Positions 8,619-15,895 of a stretch of 64,000 nt of DNA are shown one piece after another. The notes under the pieces were generated by a model, which was not told the DNA's origin, did no database searches, and saw only the letters and a list, made by a program, of their open reading frames with translations. Position numbers and translations under genes: made by a program. The stretch comes from HXMU1420-13 sp034669965 (GTDB lineage: Bacteria > Bacteroidota > Rhodothermia > Balneolales > Balneolaceae), in assembly GCA_034669965.1 (NCBI GenBank), contig JAXMOK010000002.1, positions 124,001-188,000 of the forward strand. Reading direction: 5' to 3'. How positions within the stretch are numbered: position 1 is the stretch's first letter; every line of letters starts with the position of its first letter.

Positions 8619-9923
8619 TCACTCATTTTCAGTAGTGTCTTTTTTCTCATTCAGTCGCAATGCGAGTGTGGCTGCAATTACAAAAAAGATACCAGCAAAA
8701 AACATAGCGTTGGCAGCTTCCCCACCCAATAAAAATTTATAAATCGGTCCAAACGACAATGTTTGAATTCCCATCGGAATAACAATCATCATGTTTAGGA
8801 TCCCCATGTAAACCCCTCTTCGGTCCTGTGGTACAATTTTCGAAACCATACTATACGGTATTCCCATCATGGCCGCCCAGCCAATTCCAAATAACACCAT
8901 AGGGAAAAGTACGTAAATCGGATCCTGGATATTCGGGATAAGCAAGAGCGCTATACCTGTTCCAAGTAAACTGGCGGCATAGATCTTTTTGCCACCAAAC
9001 CGAACCGTTAACGGCACCAATACCAATGCTACTAAGGCAGTTACAACATTGTACGTTGTACTCATTTTAGCTGCTTGAGCTGCGGCTTCTGAAGTAGTAA
9101 AGCCTAAAGTATTCCTGAACAACGGAGTGATGTACTGCCAATAGACAAACAATGCATACCACTGAAACAAATACACTGCCGAAAGCTTCCACATAAATTT
9201 GGGCATCACTCTGACGGCATCGGCAATCTCAATAAATGGAGCTTTAAATTTAATTAGGAACGATTGCGCTTTATGAGCTAGGATATCCTTCAGTTCTTCA
9301 TCAGTTGGCGGAATCTCTGGTGTTTTCAGCACCGACCATAAAATAGTTGTTATCGATAAAAACGAACCGATAAAAAACGAGTAGTACAACCATTTAGGAA
9401 TGGTCTGCGCGACTTCCTCAGCTCCACCGAACCAATCCTGAAACAGGAATATAGAACCGTTAGCAAGAAGGATACCCGCACCCACAAACAGGCTTTGCAT
9501 TTGGTAACCGAGACTCAATTGCTCATCGGGCAGTTTATCGCCCACAAATGCACGATAAGGTTCCATCGCCATATTGTTACCTACATCTAAAAGCCACAGT
9601 AGTCCAACGGCAAACCATAAGGTAGGACTTAACGGAAAGGCAAATAAACACAAACTCCCAAGAACGGCACCAATCAAAAAGAACGGTTTTCTTCGGCCCC
9701 ACCGAGGATGCCAGGTTCTGTCGGATATAGCCCCAACAATAGGTTGAACGATCAGGCCTGTTACCGGTCCTGCAATATTTAGGATGGGAAGCATTTCTTC
9801 GGAGGCTCCCAAGAACAAAAATATGGGATTTATTGCCGTTTGTTGAAGTCCAAAACTGTACTGAATGCCCAAAAAGCCCACATTCATATTCCAGATTTGC
9901 CAAAAACTTAATTTCTTTTTCAT
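8619..9923 (-). CDS. MFS sugar transporter (SLC45-like), copy B
   Basis: 434 residues, identical to copy A (6839-8143) over residues 1-428 and different only at the extreme C-terminus (DTTENE versus TAAENE). It has the same 12-helix layout and the SDRTWHPRWGRRKPF loop motif. Two synonymous third-base changes lie near the 3-prime end; the remaining 1.2 kb looks identical. Such identity points to a recent duplication or ongoing gene conversion. Whether the two copies differ in expression cannot be seen from the coding sequence. Confidence 0.9.
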   Translation of the reverse strand: MKKKLSFWQIWNMNVGFLGIQYSFGLQQTAINPIFLFLGASEEMLPILNIAGPVTGLIVQPIVGAISDRTWHPRWGRRKPFFLIGAVLGSLCLFAFPLSPTLWFAVGLLWLLDVGNNMAMEPYRAFVGDKLPDEQLSLGYQMQSLFVGAGILLANGSIFLFQDWFGGAEEVAQTIPKWLYYSFFIGSFLSITTILWSVLKTPEIPPTDEELKDILAHKAQSFLIKFKAPFIEIADAVRVMPKFMWKLSAVYLFQWYALFVYWQYITPLFRNTLGFTTSEAAAQAAKMSTTYNVVTALVALVLVPLTVRFGGKKIYAASLLGTGIALLLIPNIQDPIYVLFPMVLFGIGWAAMMGIPYSMVSKIVPQDRRGVYMGILNMMIVIPMGIQTLSFGPIYKFLLGGEAANAMFFAGIFFVIAATLALRLNEKKDTTENE

Positions 9924-10213
9924 TCGATTCGTTGATTCGGTTAGTCGATCAATGGATGTGCATCATCTGTTAGTAATTGAGGGTGAAGGTACATGATTAG
10001 CTCCGAATTTCAATCTAAAAAAAGACACAAAGTTACAAAGTGACAGAGTTACATAGTCTTACGAGTGTTCGATAAAGATCAATTTCGGCAAATAATTTCA
10101 CCCTGCTGATCCTTCGCTTTCACTCAAGATGACTTTTGTTAGTTCGATCCAACTGGTAGCTCATTAAAAAAGTCTCCCTCTCCTATTGTTGGAGGAGGAA
10201 CATGGGTGAGGTC
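8634..10213. repeat. Tandem duplication unit B
   Basis: Second copy of the 1780-base-offset unit. It matches 6854-8433 and is identical from 8695 to 10213, where the sequences abruptly part (GTC followed by AAGAAAA here, by GAAGCTA in unit A). Confidence 0.9.
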
Positions 10214-10479
10214 AAGAAAAAAGACACAGAGTTACTGAGTGACAGAGTTACAAAGTGAAGTTGTGCTTACACTAGTTCCGTAGCTGTGCTGCGAGACATC
10301 AAGGGGAGCCTGCCTGCCGGCAAAGGCAGGCTCCGCTCCCATTCTTGTGTTGCCCATCAATTATATTCCGATCTATAAATCGTAATAATCTCATTAGCTT
10401 TTGTCCCCAAATATACTTTTACCGACGAATAACACCAATAATTCGGTCGCTCCACAAAACCAGCGTTAAAGGGTTTAAT
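9924..10479. other. Intergenic stretch with repeats, no gene seen
   Basis: The left 290 bases are the duplicated upstream region of the transporter. A period-8 degenerate run (GACACAGA, GTTACTGA, GTGACAGA) lies at about 10220-10258. At 10305-10334 there is a perfect 11-bp inverted repeat, GGAGCCTGCCT and AGGCAGGCTCC, with an 8-base loop and no T-tract. This resembles a mobile palindromic element more than a terminator. Confidence 0.65.
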
Positions 10480-10965
10480 TCATTCGAATTTAATACTCTT
10501 AAAAAATGAAAGATTTATTAGTTTTCTTTCAAAATCTATATAAATAGAATCAAACTGAACCTTTTCGTATCCAGTGTATAATGGCAGGTAGTCTTTTATA
10601 AGATTTGTATCAACTATGTTCGATTCAGCTTTATAATCAAAGCTCATAGGAATCTCAGAAAAGTGCCTTTCTACTTTATGGTAATAAGCTTTTAATTCAT
10701 TATTTATTTCTCTACTCACTATAGAAATCTGATATATAGAATCAGAGTATTCGATAAACATGTCAGAACCTTCGAATCCGAATAAAAAATATTCATAAAA
10801 GTGATCTGATTGATAATTCAACTCAAAGGTTGTGTTTTTTGAAGGAATATCCCCAGAAAATTCAATTGGAATTGTGAAAAACGAATCAGGCAATCGTTCA
10901 TTTGAATCACTTTTGGAATTACAGCTATTGATTGTCAACAAAAATATTAAAAGCGTAGTTTTCAT
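10480..10965 (-). CDS. Small lipoprotein, unknown function
   Basis: 161 residues if the start is the ATG at 10965; the open frame extends to 11028, but only the internal start gives a proper lipoprotein signal (MKTTLLIFLLTINSC, lipobox before Cys15). The mature part is acidic with many aromatic residues and no recognised domain. It is the last of several small minus-strand genes separated by repeats. The AT content is higher than in the neighbouring metabolic genes. Function unknown. Confidence 0.6.
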   Translation of the reverse strand: MKTTLLIFLLTINSCNSKSDSNERLPDSFFTIPIEFSGDIPSKNTTFELNYQSDHFYEYFLFGFEGSDMFIEYSDSIYQISIVSREINNELKAYYHKVERHFSEIPMSFDYKAESNIVDTNLIKDYLPLYTGYEKVQFDSIYIDFERKLINLSFFKSIKFE

Positions 10966-10987
10966 TATTGGCCTTATTCCAAGCTCC

Positions 10988-11092
10988 TCCTTGGAAAACT
11001 GTTCATTTATTTTGAAGCTTTTACACAAGTTGCAAACTTGCTTTACTACCAGTTTTAAGTCACAGACTTAAAACATTTTGGGGCAACACATC
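10988..11092. repeat. Dispersed repeat R1, copy 1, with REP-like palindrome
   Basis: About 105 bases similar to 11471-11577. It contains TCCTTGGAAAACTGTTC and a perfect 10-bp inverted repeat GTTTTAAGTC/GACTTAAAAC around ACA at 11052-11074. It also has the phrases AAGTTGCAAACTTG and GGGGCAACACATC. It separates two small genes. Confidence 0.8.
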
Positions 11093-11335
11093 TTAAAAAC
11101 CAATAAAACCCCCAATTATAAATATTATTAATGCGAGCGCATAAAAAACATATGAGTTATAGGCAAATAAACTATACCATTTACTACTTTTCAATATTTT
11201 CATTTTTTCCGTTAATGTTAAATTTTTCTTTAGCTTTTCATCTAAATCAAACATTAGATTGAAGGTGATAATCGCACTTATTATATGCGAAAATAAACCA
11301 ATTAAGAACACTATTAAAACCAAATCTGAAATCAT
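11093..11335 (-). CDS. Small two-helix membrane protein, unknown
   Basis: 80 residues with hydrophobic segments at about 4-26 and 57-78, joined by a charged loop (DLDEKLKKNLTLTEKMKILK). It has no recognised domain. It is bounded on its left by repeat R1 and on its right by the repeat block at 11391, which makes it look like an independent unit in a repeat-separated gene string. Confidence 0.55.
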   Translation of the reverse strand: MISDLVLIVFLIGLFSHIISAIITFNLMFDLDEKLKKNLTLTEKMKILKSSKWYSLFAYNSYVFYALALIIFIIGGFIGF

Positions 11336-11390
11336 ATGATCCTCTGCTATTTAATCATCCTATACAAAGTTTGCTCCATCCAAGATTATG

Positions 11391-11470
11391 AACCCCCGCG
11401 ATTTTTCAAATTTGAAACTTGAAAGTCAACGATTAGCAAGTCTCCAGCCTTCCGCTCATTCCCTAGCTCC
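11391..11470. repeat. Dispersed repeat R2, copy 1
   Basis: 80 bases nearly 90 percent identical by eye to 12621-12700. Starts AACCCCCGCGAT and ends CCCTAGCTCC. It contains the imperfect palindrome CTTTCAAG-type/CTTGAAAG and the phrase AAGTCAACGATTA. It joins directly to repeat R1 copy 2. Confidence 0.8.
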
Positions 11471-11577
11471 TCCTTGGAAAACTGTTCTTTTTTTTTTGAA
11501 AATATTATGCACGTTGTAAACTTGATTTACTATCTGTTTTAAGTCACAGACTTAAAACATCTTGGGGGGCAAACATC
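11471..11577. repeat. Dispersed repeat R1, copy 2, with REP-like palindrome
   Basis: Second copy of the element at 10988-11092. The same 10-bp inverted repeat GTTTTAAGTC/GACTTAAAAC lies at 11536-11558, again just beyond the 3-prime end of a small minus-strand gene, which is a typical REP location. Confidence 0.8.
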
Positions 11578-12151
11578 ACTGGTGGAGATACAACACTAAT
11601 CTGTCTAAGTTTTCCGTCTGCTTACCAATTTTTAACTTTGTAATCTCATATAATGGAATTTCAATTGTATCAATCCTACTCAAAGTAAACCTACCTTTGT
11701 ACATACTTTTATCTTCATAATATGATAAATACTCAGTACTTACCGAGCTATCATATTGTATAGTTTTAAAGAATTGATGGTATGTAGAATGATTAGATGA
11801 AAAAGACTTGAATCCATTTAACATTACTCCATCTAAATATATATTATACATCGAAGAATCTATATAGGTATCCCAATATCTATACCCTGAATTCCAAGCC
11901 CTTTCTATCCATATTCTTTCTGCTGAAATAGATATAGAGTTACCTAAGGTTGTAGCTTCTTTGGAGATTTCTAATTCTCCAATAAATACACCTCTTTCAA
12001 CTGACTCGTCTATTGAACTAGAATATGCAGGTGAGCGATTACCACCATTCTTCCAATCATATCTTAAACTCTTGAAAAAAAAAGGTATAATATTTAGAAG
12101 AAAAATTATGATTATAATTGAAATCAGGATGTAGCAAGTTCTTTTTATCAT
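11576..12151 (-). CDS. Membrane-anchored hypothetical protein
   Basis: 191 residues with an N-terminal membrane anchor or uncleaved signal (about 5-27, very rich in isoleucine), followed by a periplasmic domain rich in Ser, Tyr and Thr. The family is not recognised. The stop codon overlaps the end of repeat R1 copy 2. The coding region is markedly AT-rich. Function unknown. Confidence 0.6.
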   Translation of the reverse strand: MIKRTCYILISIIIIIFLLNIIPFFFKSLRYDWKNGGNRSPAYSSSIDESVERGVFIGELEISKEATTLGNSISISAERIWIERAWNSGYRYWDTYIDSSMYNIYLDGVMLNGFKSFSSNHSTYHQFFKTIQYDSSVSTEYLSYYEDKSMYKGRFTLSRIDTIEIPLYEITKLKIGKQTENLDRLVLYLHQ

Positions 12152-12156
12152 TATTT

Positions 12157-12345
12157 CTAATCTAATACTTTTGTATTTGGTTCAAGTATTCCAACACGTC
12201 CTTTAGGAATTAAATCTGTCCAGAAATAATCAAGCTTAAAATTAAAGTTGGGATAGTAACTACCAAAAAATTCGATATTCTTTTGATTTTGATTCCCCCG
12301 TGATCTTTCGGGGGTGCACATGATGATGCATGATGACAAAACCAT
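12157..12345 (-). pseudogene. Doubtful ORF, possibly a gene remnant fused to repeat sequence
   Basis: 62 codons immediately upstream of the membrane-anchored gene. The first 20 or so codons come from a dispersed repeat (a CCCCCG/CGGGGG hairpin at about 12295-12315, whose translation gives PERSRG, a common junk peptide). The remainder could be the C-terminal end of a degraded gene. I would not treat it as functional. Confidence 0.25.
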
Positions 12346-12779
12346 AGATCTTCAACTTACATTCTTTATTCATAAACTTCAGCGAATCCAATATGATACT
12401 AGCAATCAATGAATTGTCGAAATGGATATCCCTCCAACCACAGAATGTGTTATAAAGTAAGGATAATGTTCTTCATGAAATTCAAACCTGCTTCTTCCCA
12501 TACCTTTTTTATGGGTAAGACTCAATTGAACAGGTATTCCTTACAAAAATCTTTTGGACAGGTATTAATCGGAGCGGAGCTCCATGTTGGCATTACGGAG
12601 TGGAACTCCGTAACGAGGAGAACCCCCGCGATCTTTCAAGTTTGTAACTTGAAAGTCAACGATTAACAAGTCTCCAGACTTCACCTCGTTCCCTAGCTCC
12701 AGCTTCCATGTATTCAAAATTTAACCCATAAATTGTGATACTGAAATAATTCCTTCTTCATTTGGACTAGCTGGGGTTT
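12346..12779. other. Intergenic stretch with repeats
   Basis: No convincing gene. A plus-strand ORF here spans repeat sequence and is likely spurious. The stretch contains a GGAACTCCGTAACGAG block (12601-12620) also found near 6710 and 8495, then repeat R2 copy 2. It seems to be a landing area for dispersed elements. Confidence 0.6.
12621..12700. repeat. Dispersed repeat R2, copy 2
   Basis: Counterpart of 11391-11470. It contains a clean inverted repeat CTTTCAAGTT/AACTTGAAAG around TGT, and it ends CCCTAGCTCC. Confidence 0.8.
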
Positions 12780-13022
12780 TTATATATCTGATTCTTTAAT
12801 CTTGTCTGAATTAAAACTATTTCTAAGTCTTACTATAAAAACCCCTAAAATCATTGTTACTGGCAATCCTTTTAAATATTCAGTTATAAAAACTAATAAT
12901 TCAAAATCATTCAAATTATAACCAATATCAGCTAAATAGATTAAAAGAAAGACAAGGATTCCTACCCCAAGCCCTATTTGAAATAGTCCTACTCTAATGT
13001 GTTCTTTAGTCAGATAGCTCAT
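12780..13022 (-). CDS. Small two-helix membrane protein, unknown
   Basis: 80 residues with hydrophobic segments near 11-31 and 46-66 and a charged C-terminus (RLRNSFNSDKIKESD). It resembles the gene at 11093-11335 in size and layout, but not clearly in sequence. It lies between repeats and has no recognised family. Confidence 0.5.
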   Translation of the reverse strand: MSYLTKEHIRVGLFQIGLGVGILVFLLIYLADIGYNLNDFELLVFITEYLKGLPVTMILGVFIVRLRNSFNSDKIKESDI

Positions 13023-13200
13023 TTCAATTCACCCTAATCTTTTTCTTAATTCTGGTATCTATAGTGCTTTTGCTTAACGTAATTGCCTTATTTCATCAGG
13101 TTTTACCCTAGAACTATTTGCGAAAACAGTAACTCTAGTTCAATAGCTCTGCTGCGGGACATTAATTACCATTACAAAGTGGTACTCCGGAAAAAATAAC

Positions 13201-13232
13201 AAAAAAGGCACAAGACAAAAGCCTTGCGCCAG
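13201..13232 (-). terminator. Terminator downstream of the DUF1080 gene
   Basis: On the minus strand GGCGCAAG and CTTGTGCC pair (one G-U) around an 8-base loop and are followed by TTTTTT. It lies about 60 bases past the stop of the DUF1080 gene. Confidence 0.75.
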
Positions 13233-13292
13233 TTTTTTAATTTATACTTGCTTGGACTAAGTGAAAAAACCTCATTCCTCACATCTCACACC

Positions 13293-14087
13293 TCACTCCG
13301 ACTCTAGCTCTTTAATCTTAATATTTCGGAACCAAACGTCATCGCCGTGATCTTGCAATCCTAGGATACCTTCCATGGCAATGTTGCCCCAATCGTCATT
13401 AATTCCCGGCCATTTAGAATCGGCTATAAGTGCTTCCATACGCTCTGATCCAATGGTGTATTCTACCACAACTTCCCCATTTTGGATATGCTGAATGTTG
13501 TTTCCACGGGCGATCACTTCCGCAGAATTCCATTCGCCGAAAGGCTTAGCATTTTGAGGGTCAGCAGGGATTAAATCGTACAACGAACCTGCCTTGCGGT
13601 TTCCGTTTTTGCCTAAAGCAGCATCCGGGTGATTGATATTATCCAACACCTGCATTTCAGGGGCCGACATCCAGATGTAATCGAAGTCAGGATGTTCAAC
13701 GCCTCGGTAAAAAATGCCTGCATTGGCAGCTTCGGCTACTTTCCATTCTACTTTAAAATGGAAATCGCTAAATACCTGATCGTAAATAATATCACCACCT
13801 TCGGCATTCCCTAATTCACCGCGACCTGAGCCTTGAATGTGTAATGATCCGTCATCGGAAATCATCCACGCGTTCGGGAAATTATCCTTCTTGTAGCCGC
13901 GCCAGCCGTCGGTCGTTTTACCATCAAATAACAACATCCAACCGTCATCAATTTCGGCTTGGGTTAAGGTATTTGGTTTAGCTTCCATAGGTTCTGTCGA
14001 AGTTTGTTCTTTCTGTTGAGCACAGGCACTAAATAAAAAAACAGCTATTAGTCCGGCACTTAATGCATTATTTAAATTGAATTTCAT
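13293..14087 (-). CDS. DUF1080 (3-keto-disaccharide hydrolase-like) lipoprotein
   Basis: 264 residues from the ATG at 14087; the open frame extends to 14177, but the internal start gives a clean lipoprotein signal with cleavage before Cys (VFLFSACAQQ). The mature region is a DUF1080 concanavalin-like fold, with GWMLLFDGKTTDGWRGY at its start, EWKVAEAANAGIFYRG in the middle and WFRNIKIKEL at the end. Family members act on 3-keto-glycosides or bind glycans in the periplasm. It is the second gene after a secreted Gfo/Idh/MocA oxidoreductase (28-base gap), so the pair probably oxidises and cleaves a sugar outside the cytoplasm. Substrate unknown. Confidence 0.9.
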   Translation of the reverse strand: MKFNLNNALSAGLIAVFLFSACAQQKEQTSTEPMEAKPNTLTQAEIDDGWMLLFDGKTTDGWRGYKKDNFPNAWMISDDGSLHIQGSGRGELGNAEGGDIIYDQVFSDFHFKVEWKVAEAANAGIFYRGVEHPDFDYIWMSAPEMQVLDNINHPDAALGKNGNRKAGSLYDLIPADPQNAKPFGEWNSAEVIARGNNIQHIQNGEVVVEYTIGSERMEALIADSKWPGINDDWGNIAMEGILGLQDHGDDVWFRNIKIKELESE

Positions 14088-14115
14088 TGTTCGTTTAGAT
14101 TTTCTTTGTTTCAAA

Positions 14116-15642
14116 TTAATAGCTCCAACCATTGCGGTATGGTCGTTTGATGTAATTTCGTGCAGCTTGGGCTGCATTTATAGTCGCGTAATTTGTATTG
14201 AATTTCGGATCGCCATCAATTACCTCAAAGGTATCGGTGGTAACCACACGAATTTCCTCGTTTTCATCAATATTGGTAATCCTCATGTTTTCACCATCCC
14301 ATTGTAAAGGTCGGCGTAAATCTTGTAATCGAATGGCTAAATTACCCATCACAACCACTTCGTTAAGTGGACCGGAATATCCAAAATGCGAACTTGGTTC
14401 TACCCGATCTCGTCTCGATTCTTTACACGCTCGAACCCAATCCATCTCGTGCGAAGTAATGGCTGAAGCGTCGGTTTGTGCAGCAATGGATTCAGGAGTC
14501 AGAACTCTGCGTAAAGTTTGAGCAACTCTAGGCGGATCATTCTCGCGACCTACAATAAACGGATCACGGGCGTAGGTTCCGCAAATCAGAACACCTTTTG
14601 TTCCAACAAACATCGCTCCTCCCCATTCATCGCCGATCCATTTTCCGGGAGCAAGTCCTTCGGGACGTTTAGGCATCAAGCCTCCATCATACCAAGTAAA
14701 GTCAACCGCAGGCATGTTTACATTGCCTTTTTTACCGCGTTTCGGGAAGTGATAATGTACCGTACTGCCAACAGGAGCACTTTCGGTATTTACTTGTGTA
14801 GATGAACCTTCAATAACGGTTGGTTGTCCCAATTCTAAGGCTTTAAATACGGGATCAATAATATGACAACCCATATCGCCAAGTGCACCGGTTCCAAAAT
14901 CCCACCAAGCTCTCCAGTTCCAAGGCGTATATTTTGGGTGATACGGTCGCCAAGGTGCCGGTCCTATAAAATTGTTCCAATCTAAGGTTGGTGGTGTGGA
15001 TGGCGTTTCCATCGGGCGCATTAAACCTTGTGGCCAAATCGGACGGTTTGTCCATGCATGAACTTCGGTCACTTCTCCAATTTCTCCAGCCCAAATCCAT
15101 TCGCAAACCAAACGGATTCCTTCTCCGGAGTTTCCTTGATTACCCATTTGGGTTGCCACACCGGTTTCTTCCGCCAATTGAGTCAACATTCGCGACTCGT
15201 ACACCGAGTGTGTAAGTGGCTTTTGCACATACACATGTTTTCCGGCTCGCATCGAATCTGCCGCAGCCACATAATGGGTGTGATCGGGTGTAGAAACCAT
15301 TACCGCATCAATTTCATCGCCCATTTCGTCTAGCATTTCGCGGTAATCCATATATTTTTGTGCCCCGGGATAGTCGTTGAAGCATTTGGCTGCATACTTC
15401 CAATCAACATCGGCCAGAGCCACAATATTCTCCGAATTCATTGCGCGCAAATTGCCGCGCCCCATGCCCCCTACTCCAATTCCTGCGATGTTTAACTTAT
15501 CGCTTGGTGCTTTATGCCCTAACCCTGCTATTACCGAACTTGGAAGAATTGTAACTCCCGCAGCGAGTGCTCCGGTAGTTTTAAGAAATTCCCGCCGTGA
15601 GTTTATGGCTTTCTTTCCTTCCGTTTTATTATTTGTACTCAT
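14116..15642 (-). CDS. Tat-exported Gfo/Idh/MocA family oxidoreductase
   Basis: 508 residues. The N-terminus has a twin-arginine motif, SRREFLKTTG, followed by a hydrophobic stretch (about 25-45), so the folded, cofactor-bearing enzyme is exported. The NAD(P)-binding region reads IAGIGVGGMGRGNLRAM and the family motif VQKPLTHSVYE carries the catalytic-type EKP-like lysine. The C-terminal half is the GFO_IDH_MocA-like sandwich. It is predicted to oxidise a sugar hydroxyl to the 3-keto form, with DUF1080 downstream as partner. It is the first gene of this two-gene minus-strand unit. Confidence 0.9.
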   Translation of the reverse strand: MSTNNKTEGKKAINSRREFLKTTGALAAGVTILPSSVIAGLGHKAPSDKLNIAGIGVGGMGRGNLRAMNSENIVALADVDWKYAAKCFNDYPGAQKYMDYREMLDEMGDEIDAVMVSTPDHTHYVAAADSMRAGKHVYVQKPLTHSVYESRMLTQLAEETGVATQMGNQGNSGEGIRLVCEWIWAGEIGEVTEVHAWTNRPIWPQGLMRPMETPSTPPTLDWNNFIGPAPWRPYHPKYTPWNWRAWWDFGTGALGDMGCHIIDPVFKALELGQPTVIEGSSTQVNTESAPVGSTVHYHFPKRGKKGNVNMPAVDFTWYDGGLMPKRPEGLAPGKWIGDEWGGAMFVGTKGVLICGTYARDPFIVGRENDPPRVAQTLRRVLTPESIAAQTDASAITSHEMDWVRACKESRRDRVEPSSHFGYSGPLNEVVVMGNLAIRLQDLRRPLQWDGENMRITNIDENEEIRVVTTDTFEVIDGDPKFNTNYATINAAQAARNYIKRPYRNGWSY

Positions 15643-15895
15643 ACTCCGATGATTAAGTTGAATGTAACTAAGTGATTACTCCAAAGAGCAAAGAGAATTT
15701 TCGAATCATCCACCCTTTGAATGTAGCCTTGTATTTAACCCAAATTCGGCTAAAAGTAAATCTATAATCCTGTAACCCTTTTCAAAAAAACGCTTTCAGT
15801 TATTTAAAGGCTTATGAGCTAAGAAAAAGTTACATCCCTTAACAGAGTTTCCTACCTTCGATAACACTCAACTTAACTTCATCGAAGTATTATCT

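Noticed and set aside
10305..10334. Strong 11-bp inverted repeat as a terminator
   Set aside because: Neither strand has a T-tract after the stem and no gene ends close by; it fits a dispersed palindromic element better.
12409..12666. 85-codon plus-strand ORF
   Set aside because: Much of it crosses dispersed repeat sequence (GGAACTCCGTAACGAG and R2), and it has no domain, signal or neighbour support.
10480..13022. Possible integron cassette array (small same-strand genes with repeats between)
   Set aside because: The repeats contain REP-like palindromes, and I could not find consistent attC core sites or an integrase in the window.
15643..15895. Possible thr attenuator upstream of thrA
   Set aside because: No leader ORF with Thr/Ile codon runs and no hairpin followed by a T-tract; only a loosely promoter-like TACCTTCG near 15852.
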